Source: Gracilariopsis chorda
Lineage: Eukaryota; Rhodophyta; Florideophyceae; Gracilariales; Gracilariaceae
NCBI GenBank assembly: GCA_003194525.1
Contig: NBIV01000501.1
Span: forward strand, 1-24,685
DNA: 24,685 nt
Reading direction: 5' to 3'
The translations under genes were made by a program, and so were the position numbers. The notes under the pieces are model-generated. The model worked only from the letters and a program-made list of their open reading frames with translations. It ran no database searches and was not told the DNA's origin. Below are positions 1 to 7,056 of the stretch, in pieces (within the stretch, counting starts at the first letter, position 1; each line of letters opens with the position of its first letter).

Positions 1-4
1 GAAT

Positions 5-54
5 ACCGGAAACGGTTCAGAAACAACAAACCGGAAACGGTTACAGAAGCAGGG
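5..54. repeat. Two-copy 25-bp tandem repeat with hairpin core
   Basis: Two adjacent copies of a unit of about 25 bp share the hairpin core ACCGGAAACGGTT (5-17 and 30-42), followed by a purine-rich spacer (cagaaacaacaa in the first copy, acagaagcaggg in the second). Each core folds as ACCG/CGGT around a GAAA tetraloop. It lies at the window edge, so further copies may exist to the left. Confidence 0.6.
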
Positions 55-165
55 ATACTGAAGAAATTGGATCCTGAATAGGAAGAATGAAGTGGAAAGA
101 AGATCTCAGAAGAGAAGAAGAAGAAGCGAAGAATTACCACTAACTGGTTGTACCAATTCACAAGT

Positions 166-435
166 CTATCTGTCTACCGCAAGGGTCGCCGTCACCATCA
201 ATTGGTTAGCCACCCGTACTGGGTCCGGCTCCGGATGAGGCTCCGGCTCCGCTGGCGGATTGGTTGGACCTACACCAAAGTTGGCGGCGAACGCCAGCAT
301 CTGGTCGATATCCGTCATTGCCAGATGGAGCGGGACCCCGAACCTTTGCAAGGTTTGTCGAAGAGTCGCAGCTTGCGGTGTCAATACCGGCCCCGTTGCG
401 AAAGAACATTCCAGCCCGTTGGAGCCTGAGAAGCT
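166..435 (-). other. Possible -1 frame continuation of the orphan ORF at 381-1085
   Basis: A minus-strand frame, shifted -1 relative to the neighbouring orphan ORF and overlapping its end, stays open to a TAG at 166. The part beyond the neighbour's stop encodes a plausible amphipathic stretch (LRQTLQRFGVPLHLAMTD) and then a Pro/Glu repeat (PAEPEPHPEPDP). The only start offered at the overlap is TTG, so it is unlikely to start independently. It could be the second half of a frameshifted or decayed gene, the product of programmed -1 frameshifting, or chance. No family is recognised, and the exact upstream limit of the frame was not fixed. Confidence 0.25.
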
Positions 436-1085
436 GCCACAGGTGTTGTTTCGGTCCCGCCGACAGCTATCCCACCAGGTGGTATGGCCACGAGCGGCGC
501 AGACGACCCAATGGGAAATTCAGGCTCCTCCGTCACTGTCGGATCATCCCAATCCACCGGAGGCTGGTACTCATCGTGAAACACGAACCCTCGCGGGTGA
601 CCTACGGGAACCAAGATCGTTTGGCTCAACATCCCCATGGCATGAGCTTGGGAAACAACGCTACCCTCCCAAGGTTCATAGTACACGAAGTTCCCAGCCC
701 TGGGATGCCTGCGACCCGGTGAACGGTCCACGCCCGTGGAGTTGCCTACCCCTTCGGGTTGATGAGTCCAGGGGACCAATTCCCAGTTGAGATTGTCAAT
801 GACCTCCAAAATGGAATTGACTTCAGCGACATTCGCTTCGGATCCCAATGGGATAGACAAGTCCAGATGACGGATGACAGCCCGAAGGAACGGGGGAATA
901 TACCAGATTCGGTAGTGTCGATACGCATCCTGAAGGAGATGTACCGCTACGCGCGCTGCCCATTCCGCTGCAACGAGAGACCAGTATCCAGACTGTGGAT
1001 CGTTGATCAAATGAGACCCCACATAGTATATGTGTAGTGCAACGCCCTCAGGAGGGATTCTTGGTACTTGAACGCTTTCCCGATA
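381..1085 (-). CDS. Orphan reading frame A in the hairpin tract
   Basis: This frame is open on the minus strand from just after a TAA (1086-1088) to a TGA at 381, about 234 codons. It has no ATG until roughly the middle, so either it is an internal exon, it starts at a non-AUG codon (a GTG lies at 1022), or it is broken. The product has an aromatic-rich N-terminal half (for example RIWYIPPFLRAVIRHLDL) and a Pro/Thr-rich C-terminal half, and I do not recognise it. It begins with RESV, which is in frame with the same residues upstream of orphan ORF B (1913-2974), and it shares short collinear matches with B (GSVxxQ, PRG, PGGI). That suggests, weakly, diverged paralogues. Several hairpins lie inside it (474-484 and 587-598, among others). 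Confidence that it is translated is low to moderate. Confidence 0.35.
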   Translation of the reverse strand, partial: YRESVQVPRIPPEGVALHIYYVGSHLINDPQSGYWSLVAAEWAARVAVHLLQDAYRHYRIWYIPPFLRAVIRHLDLSIPLGSEANVAEVNSILEVIDNLNWELVPWTHQPEGVGNSTGVDRSPGRRHPRAGNFVYYEPWEGSVVSQAHAMGMLSQTILVPVGHPRGFVFHDEYQPPVDWDDPTVTEEPEFPIGSSAPLVAIPPGGIAVGGTETTPVAASQAPTGWNVLSQRGRY

Positions 1086-1296
1086 TTATCGGTTGTGTAG
1101 TGTGTATATGAACTACGCCCCACAATGGTGGATATGGACACGTGGGACACGGTTTTGGGTCAATTGGCGGTTGGACACAGTAGTGGATGTTGCCACGAAA
1201 TGTGGAGTATTTTAGTTGATTTTATTTATTATTTTCACACCCATTTCTGGGAAGCTAGTACTTAGTGCGATGGCGCACTGCCGTCGCACCAGTAAA
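1071..1296 (-). repeat. Leader repeat, copy A
   Basis: This region upstream of orphan ORF A shares four ordered boxes with copy B at 2942-3301. On the plus strand they are AACGCTTTCCCG (1071-1082), TTAGTT followed by an A/T-rich TTTATTTA stretch (from 1212), TACTTAG (1259-1265) and CACCAGTAAA (1287-1296). The sequence between boxes differs mainly by hairpins: copy A has an extra 6 bp at 1083-1088, and copy B is about 140 bp longer between the first two boxes. The boxes could be parts of a promoter, a transcribed leader or an intron of a duplicated cassette. Their function cannot be read from the sequence. Confidence 0.55.
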
Positions 1297-1528
1297 CGTT
1301 CCCCAACAAGGGAACCCAACCTGGGTAATTGGCTCTAGTTGTTACCGCTTGCGCGCGTGCTCTACTCCTCCTTGGAGGGAAACGCCGTGAACCACGGGAC
1401 ATCTAACCCCCTTGCACACCTAAAGGGACCCATCACTGGGAGTCATATTATTCCAAATGCATTGGTGTTTCGCCCTGTATACGGATATTTTTAACGGCAT
1501 CGCCGTTCGCCCCCGTCGCTCTCGCGAC
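1265..1528. repeat. Hairpin cluster
   Basis: Six perfect hairpins with stems of 5-6 bp lie within 264 bp: GTGCG/CGCAC (1265-1278), GTTCCC/GGGAAC (1298-1315), CCTCC/GGAGG (1367-1378), CCGTG/CACGG (1385-1397), AACGGC/GCCGTT (1493-1507) and GTCGC/GCGAC (1515-1528). The stretch is otherwise noncoding. Together with 1529-1912 it separates the two orphan ORFs. Confidence 0.65.
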
Positions 1529-1912
1529 TCACTTCGTCCTCTCTTCCTCCTCTTCGCTCTTCCTTCTTCCCTTTTTTAGGGTAGCACCTCCCGCTATCCG
1601 CGGCCCTCGTGTGCGCATCCGCTCACACACCCCCACTCACGTGGAAACCTACCTCTGACGAGGACGCATTCCCGCTCTCGCGGATACCGGTTCTTGTCCT
1701 AAACCCTCTTGCGCTAGTCGCGAAGGGTGGCCTCGGTCTTACAAACCGGCTCCGCCGTGCCACCCCTAGAGGGGCTCTACCCAACTGTGTTCACCTCCAC
1801 GGAGGAAAGATCCCGAACGTCTTTCGGTGTTTCTCTCCTTTGGGGCGTTGCACCACAATATGCATGGGGGAAGCTCAGCGTAACACCCACGGGGTACTTC
1901 AACTTTGGCCCA
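1529..1912. other. Noncoding spacer between the orphan ORFs
   Basis: No convincing gene is seen. The plus-strand frames here are short and overlap hairpins. A pyrimidine-rich run at about 1530-1577 is followed by further perfect hairpins at 1763-1774 (CCCCT AG AGGGG) and 1794-1805 (CCTCC AC GGAGG). It is continuous in character with the rest of the hairpin tract. Confidence 0.5.
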
Positions 1913-2974
1913 CTAATGTGGTAAAGAGGCGAAGCTAGAGGCCCGCGTTGCGGTACGGAGTCGTTCGGCTTCCTCATGTGGATACGGAATCAACAGCCCG
2001 AATCGGGAACGTGCTTTTCGCTCGTAGCGAACGACGCGCTCGAAGTCCCGCTGAACCGGTGAGTGCGGTATGTATCGAAATTCTGCCCTGATCAGGGGAC
2101 GGCTCCACAGCAGCATATCGCGTGGCATAGACAGTCCGTTACCACGGAAGTTCTCGGCAGGGAAAGTTGATAACGCTTCTCCATAGGAGACCTCACCGTA
2201 GGTTCGGTAATACGAGACGTCGTAGTGTATTCCCGGAGGGACAAGGTGTTCATTCCGAGTTCGGTTCACACGCATGTACGCGAGACGCGTCATCGCTGCG
2301 CGAGCGGCATTCAGGCTCTCTCTGCGACGGCGGACAATGTCTTGAGGATCAACCGCAATGCGGGCTCGCCAGTCCCCGGAGTCTACAAGGGCACGCGGAA
2401 TCCCGCCAGGGAGCATGCCATCCTCGACATAGGAATCGATGAGTTCGTCATCCCTCACCGCCGTGGGATGGAGCCACGGGGCCCGGGAAAAGATGAGCGG
2501 ATCCATTGATGGACTTCTCGCGTCAAGCGATTCTTTGGCAATCCACCCTCGCGGGTTCGCTGTCAACGGTATCGCCTGCTCGGAATTCCAAGCGACGGCG
2601 GCGACATCCAACTGTGGTGCTACAGAACCACCCGGTGTCGGGAGAGGATTGGAAGGAAACCCAGGAGGGTCGTCAGTGAGAGGGGCTTGTGAGGATGAAC
2701 TCCCCAAGGGATTGGTATGGAACGGCTGCATTCCTGAGACAGGAGAATGTGCGTTGGCAGATGTGTGTATATCCGGAGGCGGAAGATGCTCGGAAGACGA
2801 GGAAGGCGGTTGGTGCGTGTGCTGAACCGAGATGTCCGGTGAGCCCATGATAGGAGTCGTACTATACATACGCTTTCGCGTCACGTGAAATCCCGCGTCG
2901 CGGTGTGGCTTTCCCGGCTTAAGGAGGGGGAGATGTGGAGCAACGCTTTCCCGTCGGTTGGGAGTTGTTCCTAT
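1913..2974 (-). CDS. Orphan reading frame B in the hairpin tract
   Basis: This minus-strand frame is open from 2974 to 1913. The first ATG is at 2869, giving 318 aa, and the open frame continues upstream without ATG to a TGA at 2975-2977. The N-terminal third is rich in Pro, Ser and His and looks disordered. The C-terminal half is more structured and basic, with RRRRESLNAARAAMTRLAY followed by many Tyr and Arg residues. No known domain is recognised. Upstream, RESV is encoded in frame by the leader box shared with orphan ORF A, and PRG and PGGI recur in both proteins. Hairpins occur inside the frame (2017-2031, 2086-2097, 2178-2190, 2545-2556). It may be a gene of an unclassified mobile element or a host orphan gene. 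Confidence 0.45.
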   Translation of the reverse strand: MGTTPNRRESVAPHLPLLKPGKPHRDAGFHVTRKRMYSTTPIMGSPDISVQHTHQPPSSSSEHLPPPDIHTSANAHSPVSGMQPFHTNPLGSSSSQAPLTDDPPGFPSNPLPTPGGSVAPQLDVAAVAWNSEQAIPLTANPRGWIAKESLDARSPSMDPLIFSRAPWLHPTAVRDDELIDSYVEDGMLPGGIPRALVDSGDWRARIAVDPQDIVRRRRESLNAARAAMTRLAYMRVNRTRNEHLVPPGIHYDVSYYRTYGEVSYGEALSTFPAENFRGNGLSMPRDMLLWSRPLIRAEFRYIPHSPVQRDFERVVRYERKARSRFGLLIPYPHEEAERLRTATRASSFASLPH

Positions 2975-3301
2975 TCATAGGAGTATCCACTGGTGGATTG
3001 GTTCGATACCTCATTTATGAGTTGATCCCTCGCGGGATAGCGATGAGGTGGCACTTGAGGGACCTGGACAGGCATTACTAGTGGCATTCTGGTGACAGAT
3101 GGTACGCTGTACGAGTGTGGTAATTTCGGTTCCAATTTTGGATATTTAATTTTATGGTTATCGCCACTTGTGACCCAGAAAGTGGGAACTCCACGTGTAT
3201 GGACCTCAAGAGGTGTGCACCAAATTAGTTAATTTATTTAGTTTATTGTGGTGCAAACTTACTTAGGTAATCACGGCTTCGCCGTCAGCACCACCAGTAA
3301 A
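2942..3301 (-). repeat. Leader repeat, copy B
   Basis: This is the counterpart of the leader at 1071-1296, upstream of orphan ORF B. The boxes are AACGCTTTCCCG (2942-2953), TTAGTT plus an A/T-rich TTTATTTA stretch (from 3225), TACTTAG (3260-3266) and CACCAGTAAA (3292-3301). Order and orientation match copy A. Between the first two boxes it carries the four-hairpin cluster 2970-3038, which copy A lacks. At the position of copy A's GTGCG hairpin region it has ACGGC TTC GCCGT (3273-3285). Confidence 0.55.
2970..3038. repeat. Four consecutive hairpins in 69 bp
   Basis: CCTAT TC ATAGG (2970-2981), ATCCAC TG GTGGAT (2985-2998), CTCAT TT ATGAG (3010-3021) and ATCCC TCGC GGGAT (3025-3038) follow one another, so 52 of 69 bases lie in perfect stem-loops. 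The ATCCAC/GTGGAT stem recurs with a different loop at 3396-3409. Confidence 0.8.
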
Positions 3302-3409
3302 TGGTAACCTTGGTTCTATTTCGAGATATACTCTTTGCAGAGTAAGGCTCTGGTAAGAAAGGCCCTCGTAGGGATTACGACTCCTCTCGGAGAGTATCCA
3401 CGAGTGGAT
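3273..3409. repeat. Hairpin cluster beside the leader
   Basis: Seven perfect hairpins are packed here, with the following stems: ACGGC (3273-3285), ACCA (3294-3306 region), AACC (3306-3315), TACTCT (3329-3344), CCCT (3363-3373), CTCC (3381-3392) and ATCCAC (3396-3409). No gene is recognised between this cluster and the transposase stop at 3812. The plus-strand open frame over 3335-4045 looks like a chance frame, because its second half is antisense to the transposase. Confidence 0.65.
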
Positions 3410-3811
3410 TCCATGTACCATCCCCTCGGGAACATTAAGGCGTCACTACTGCTACAGTATCACCGTTTTCGATATTGGTTATTTGTTCCACTGTCAGTCT
3501 TGGATTCCGCCCCAGTATTGGGTTCTTCTTCGTGGTGTTTACCACATTCCCGTGTGGGATTCGTTCTTTATTTTGGTTCGCCCCGTCGCCGGGTCTGTTG
3601 CCGCCTGTTGCACGCCCCGTCGCCGGTTCTCCTGGGTTTTCCCTTTTTCCTTTTGCTTTGCTTCACAGGATATCGTGTCATTATACACTCACGTGTGGAC
3701 CATCCGTTCCTGGAGTTTAACCTTTTTCTGGGCCATTCCCGAACCTCTGCAGGTATAGCCAGAACCACGTTGGTCTTACAAGCCAGCCTTTACGTGGCGC
3801 AGAGGGCTCTC

Positions 3812-5086
3812 TCAACTGAGACACCATCCCATAGGGAGCGAGGTCTCGAACACCTTGAGGGTACTTCCCGCTTCCGGGTTTTGCTCTACAACAATCATGT
3901 TGTGCATTATTATTGCTGCGGTTGCCATGCTTCGTATCTTTTCAACGTTAAAATTTTGTGTCTTCACAAACAGACTTTTAAATCGCTTGAAAACAACGCC
4001 AAACGCCCTCTCGACCACTTTAAGCACGGCTTCCTGTCTACCTGAGAACAGCTGTTTTCTCTTAGTTAAAGGTTGACCTATAGTTTGTATGAAAATCTTC
4101 CACTTAGGATAGATTCCATCGGCAAGGTAGTAATACCAATCGATACCAATACCACCCACTGTATACGAAGGCTTCACGGTAGGAAGAGAACCTGCCAAGA
4201 TCTTATTAAAGTGTGTGCTTACTTCCCGAACGTTCAAGTCGTTAAAACCTCCAGGTAACCCGAATTGAGCAGCCCAAATCCACATGTCCAAGTCGCAGAT
4301 AAGCTCCATTCGTAGCGTAGGTTTTCCTTCTTTTCCAATCATGACTCCTTGAAGGGCTTTAGGACAACTCTGCCACTCCCAGCCTCCGCAATCGACACAT
4401 CCAATGCACCCAGGAAACCCTACTCGTGCGAACTGTCGTTCAATTCGAATAAAGTCTTCATCAGTAGGGTCTTGTAGGTATTTCGTACGGTAACGAAATT
4501 CAACGGCTTTACAAAACTCGTCTAAGCACAAAGAGGCAGTTGTTTCGGAAGCATCAAACATATCTATGGCAAGATCGCTTGGTATGTCATGTGATATTTG
4601 TTTTAGAGCGCAAATTACTTTGAAAAGTGGAGATATTCCTAGTTTTCCCACCGCATTGGGCCGCATTCCTTTCCGAATGTAGTCTGAATCTACCAAAAAG
4701 CCTTCCAATATGTTCGCAAACACCATTCTCGGCATTCTGAAACGCCTTTCAAAGGAGGATTCGCATTGTTGCGGTTCTTTTGCGTCACATCCAGGAAGAG
4801 CAATATCCCGTGGCCAAAAGTACTTCATCATATAGAAATGATGTATTTGATAATAGTTCCTTTCAATGTTCGGCTGTTTCCCAGGGAAAGATCCAAGATA
4901 TGTAGAGCTATCTTGAAAGTACAATACAGATTGGGAACCCATCTGGTTCCAGAATGAGACAGCAAAGGCTGTTTCTTCATCTTTTTCTTCTTTGAAAAGA
5001 AAGTGAAGTGCATTCATGATCACTTTCAGTCGTTGAATCAAGGTGGTAGTTGCGGACGGGTGCGATGAACCATGGTTCAACGGCAT
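3812..5086 (-). CDS. PIF/Harbinger-type transposase (HARBI1-like nuclease)
   Basis: The product is a DDE transposase of the PIF/Harbinger superfamily, which cuts and joins element ends. From the ATG at 5086 it is 424 aa (an open frame continues upstream to a TTG at 5122). Family landmarks are in order: VDCGGWEWQSCP (Asp near residue 232), GLPGGFNDLNV (Asp 283), YYLADGIYPKW (Asp 323) and VERAFGVVFKRF (Glu 359). The last two acids are 35 residues apart. All expected acidic positions are present and no stop interrupts the frame, so it may be functional. The family's usual CMHW is CGGW here. The last 20 or so codons after MHNMIVVEQ are not family-like and lie in hairpin-rich DNA (3811-3820, 3827-3837, 3867-3878). 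I could not identify terminal inverted repeats or a Myb-like partner gene. Confidence 0.9.
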   Translation of the reverse strand: MPLNHGSSHPSATTTLIQRLKVIMNALHFLFKEEKDEETAFAVSFWNQMGSQSVLYFQDSSTYLGSFPGKQPNIERNYYQIHHFYMMKYFWPRDIALPGCDAKEPQQCESSFERRFRMPRMVFANILEGFLVDSDYIRKGMRPNAVGKLGISPLFKVICALKQISHDIPSDLAIDMFDASETTASLCLDEFCKAVEFRYRTKYLQDPTDEDFIRIERQFARVGFPGCIGCVDCGGWEWQSCPKALQGVMIGKEGKPTLRMELICDLDMWIWAAQFGLPGGFNDLNVREVSTHFNKILAGSLPTVKPSYTVGGIGIDWYYYLADGIYPKWKIFIQTIGQPLTKRKQLFSGRQEAVLKVVERAFGVVFKRFKSLFVKTQNFNVEKIRSMATAAIIMHNMIVVEQNPEAGSTLKVFETSLPMGWCLS

Positions 5087-6100
5087 GTTTTGAATGTCGA
5101 GTTTGAACTGTATGCTGCGCAAATGAAGCAGCCAATAGAATGTTTACACGCGCAGTTTGGTCTGGATTGGAACCGGCCTTCGGTGGAGACACTCTAATAT
5201 ACGTGTTCCGGCTTTTGGAACTACGGAAAGAGTACGTAATCGACAACTGTACGTGCAGCTTCCCAATTTGGGAATCCCAAGATGGACCGTGCGTTTCTGC
5301 CAAGTTCACCCAACTGCCACGGCTGCCGATGTGAGGTAAGTCGGTGAATCCAACGCCCCGGCGGGATAGGTTCGAAGGATGATCTGGTAGAAGTGGTTGA
5401 AGTCTTCCACTGTCGACTCTTTCCTACTGAGTTCGTCTGGTCCTCATCTCTGTAGTTCCGCTTGTCACACGGTGTCCAGCACGATGATCGAGAAGCTTTT
5501 CTGGCTACACTTTGTGGTCCATGCTGGGACTGCATGAGCGACAGTGAGCACAACAGATGGATGTAGTATGCTGTGAATCCTGACCTAACAAGCAGTGTTG
5601 CAAGAGTCTGAAACTCAACTGTTAACTGTGGTCAGAAATCATGCGTCTCTAAGATGTATTCCTTTGTTCGAAGTGTCCAAGGTAGGTAACCTAAAGACAC
5701 AGGCCTTATGTTAGACTCTCAGACAGCTCTCTGCACGGCGATCGCTCAATGTACGGTGCCGCGGAAGCTCATGCCACGCTCACCCCTGATGCTCAACTGC
5801 TCGAAAGGATGGAGGAGTCGAACCGTTTGGGGCAAATATGGCATCCAAGGGGAACTGTCCACTGCGAATCAGACGTCCTCTAGCCGTAGCGCAATTCGTA
5901 AATGCCATCGTTTTCAGAGCCAGTATGTGCGACGCTGTGCTCTGCATAGTCAAGAACTCAGACATACAAACTGTTTACGGAGCAAATAAAGTTACTGCCG
6001 AGGCAACCTCGTCATGATCAATGCTCATAAATACGTCGCCCAACAATCTGGTAAGGCCCTGTTTGCTATGATCAAGAAGGGCATATGGATCCAGCATGGG
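5087..6100. other. Intergenic stretch between the transposase and PEX10
   Basis: About 1 kb holds no recognisable gene. Short open frames on both strands have no family features. One isolated 6-bp-stem hairpin, TTCCCA ATT TGGGAA, lies near 5270, but the dense hairpin pattern seen left of 3880 is absent. The 5' end of the Harbinger-like element should lie here if the element is complete, but no inverted repeat was found by eye. Confidence 0.4.
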
Positions 6101-7056
6101 TCAGACGTTATACAGGCAAACGAGTTTTCTGGCGGCAACTTGTTGGCGACAAAGCGGACAAACATCCTTTGTAAGCAAGATCAATGCGAGTTTGTTAGAA
6201 ATTAGACGTTGAATGTACTATGGAGGGAACACAAAGGTGGAAAACTCACGTTGGACGAACACCAGTGACATATGCATTGCCAACAAAACACGTGACCGCA
6301 CGACGTTAATGTTGGGTGACGAGCAGCACCCAGACAAAGAATGCACTTTGTGTGAGAATCTGAAAGCTCTTTATCTTCTGGCGGGGAAGTGAGGCCGAGC
6401 GCGTGTGCAACTTGTGGAACTCCTCCTACACGGAAACGCTTGAAGAGTTTGCACAGCGCTGAGCATATGTCTACCAAGAGCATGAAGAGCAGAATGGTTC
6501 CCAGAAAGGGTAACAAGGCATCCTGAATGGTGACATGTGAAGTAGCGAGGTATCGAACACTCACGAGACGCCGAACGAAGGTGGCATATCGACCGCGCAG
6601 GTAAAATAAAGCCAGGTGAGCGCGCAAAGCGCCGTCGAGAAGGGTCTCAAGTAGCGTTCTGGGAAAGGGTGTGGTAGGGAGAATGCGATTCCACAAGGCG
6701 GCTGTGAGATTGATGACGTCGCGCGCGGAAAGCAAGTGAGCCAGAGCGACAACGACGACACGCAGACGGTTGAGAAGACGGAGAGGGCTTCGGGCGGAGG
6801 AAAGTACAGGAAGGACGGAGGCGTACTGTTCGCCGGGGGTGGTGAAGAGGGGCGCCGTGGGGGTGAAGAGAAAGTAGGCGGTGCGCACGAGCTTGGAGGT
6901 TAGGGAGGTGGTGGTGGGATGGGAGGAGAGGCGTGGGGGAAGAGTGAGTTGGAGCAGGTGCGATAGAGACTCCTCGATGAGATGCACGTACTCGTCGTCC
7001 TTGGAGTGCGCGCGCAGCACGTCGCCGGCGGCTGCGTCGGGCAGCGGCTGCGCCAT
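6101..7056 (-). CDS. PEX10: Peroxisome biogenesis factor 10 (RING E3 ligase), two exons
   Basis: PEX10 is a peroxisomal membrane RING-finger protein. With PEX2 and PEX12 it forms the ubiquitin ligase that recycles the import receptor PEX5. Exon 1 is 7056-6250 (269 aa) and exon 2 is 6166-6101 (21 aa and TGA), giving 290 aa. The N-terminal DVLRAHSKDDEY and GEQYASVLPV match the Pex2/Pex12-type domain, and hydrophobic segments follow (for example ALLPFLGTILLFMLLVDIC). The C3HC4 RING begins at about residue 237 with CILC, then CGHVFCWQC in exon 1, and its last CPLC pair is supplied by exon 2 (DVCPLCRQQVAARKLV). The intron 6167-6249 (83 bp) has GTGAGT and CAAAG ends and keeps phase 0. The ATG at 7056 was chosen because the upstream open frame has only a GTG and no family similarity. 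Confidence 0.93.
6167..6249 (-). other. PEX10: PEX10 intron, 83 bp
   Basis: On the minus strand the donor is AAC|GTGAGT (6249-6244) and the acceptor is CTTACAAAG|GAT (6167). Splicing is needed to complete the RING domain: unspliced translation runs into a stop at 6202 after losing the final CxxC pair. It is the only intron I can support in the window. Confidence 0.85.

Larger units (their letters stand above)
1..3880. repeat. Dense mini-hairpin tract
   Basis: This stretch is filled with short perfect inverted repeats, each usually a 4-6 bp stem around a 2-4 nt loop (a few up to 6 nt), and nearly every one has a different sequence. Examples are 29-42, 1080-1092, 1265-1278, 1298-1315, 1367-1378, 1385-1397, 1493-1507, 1515-1528, 1763-1774, 1794-1805, 2017-2031, 2178-2190, 2970-2981, 2985-2998, 3010-3021, 3025-3038, 3203-3214, 3273-3285, 3329-3344, 3396-3409 and 3867-3878. 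A hand count of stems of at least 5 bp in 1260-1560 gives about six where chance predicts one or two, and the excess is larger in 2970-3038. The hairpins lie both between and inside reading frames. Density falls after about 3880. It resembles the mini-hairpin or double-hairpin elements known from some organelle genomes, but here it sits beside nuclear-type genes. The left edge is outside the window. Confidence 0.6.

Noticed and set aside
745..785. Hammerhead-ribozyme-like string TGATGAGTCC with a short GTCC/GGAC stem
   Set aside because: The essential GAA after stem II is replaced by CAA, the leading C of the core is T, and no matching stems I and III were found. It lies inside orphan frame A.
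260..790. Plus-strand open frame of 176 codons
   Set aside because: It is antisense to orphan frame A, has no family features, and its composition reflects the opposite strand. An ambigrammatic (narnavirus-like) layout was considered, but the codon-aligned overlap is only about 340 bp.
2995..3012. GGTTCGATACC resembling a tRNA B box
   Set aside because: There is no A box or cloverleaf around it, and the sequence is explained by the neighbouring hairpins.
1..3880. CRISPR-like array reading of the hairpin tract
   Set aside because: The hairpins differ in sequence and spacing, there are no identical repeats or regular spacers, and the neighbouring genes are eukaryotic.
3335..4045. Plus-strand open frame of 236 codons
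   Set aside because: Its second half is antisense to the conserved transposase and its first half is hairpin DNA, with no recognisable domain.
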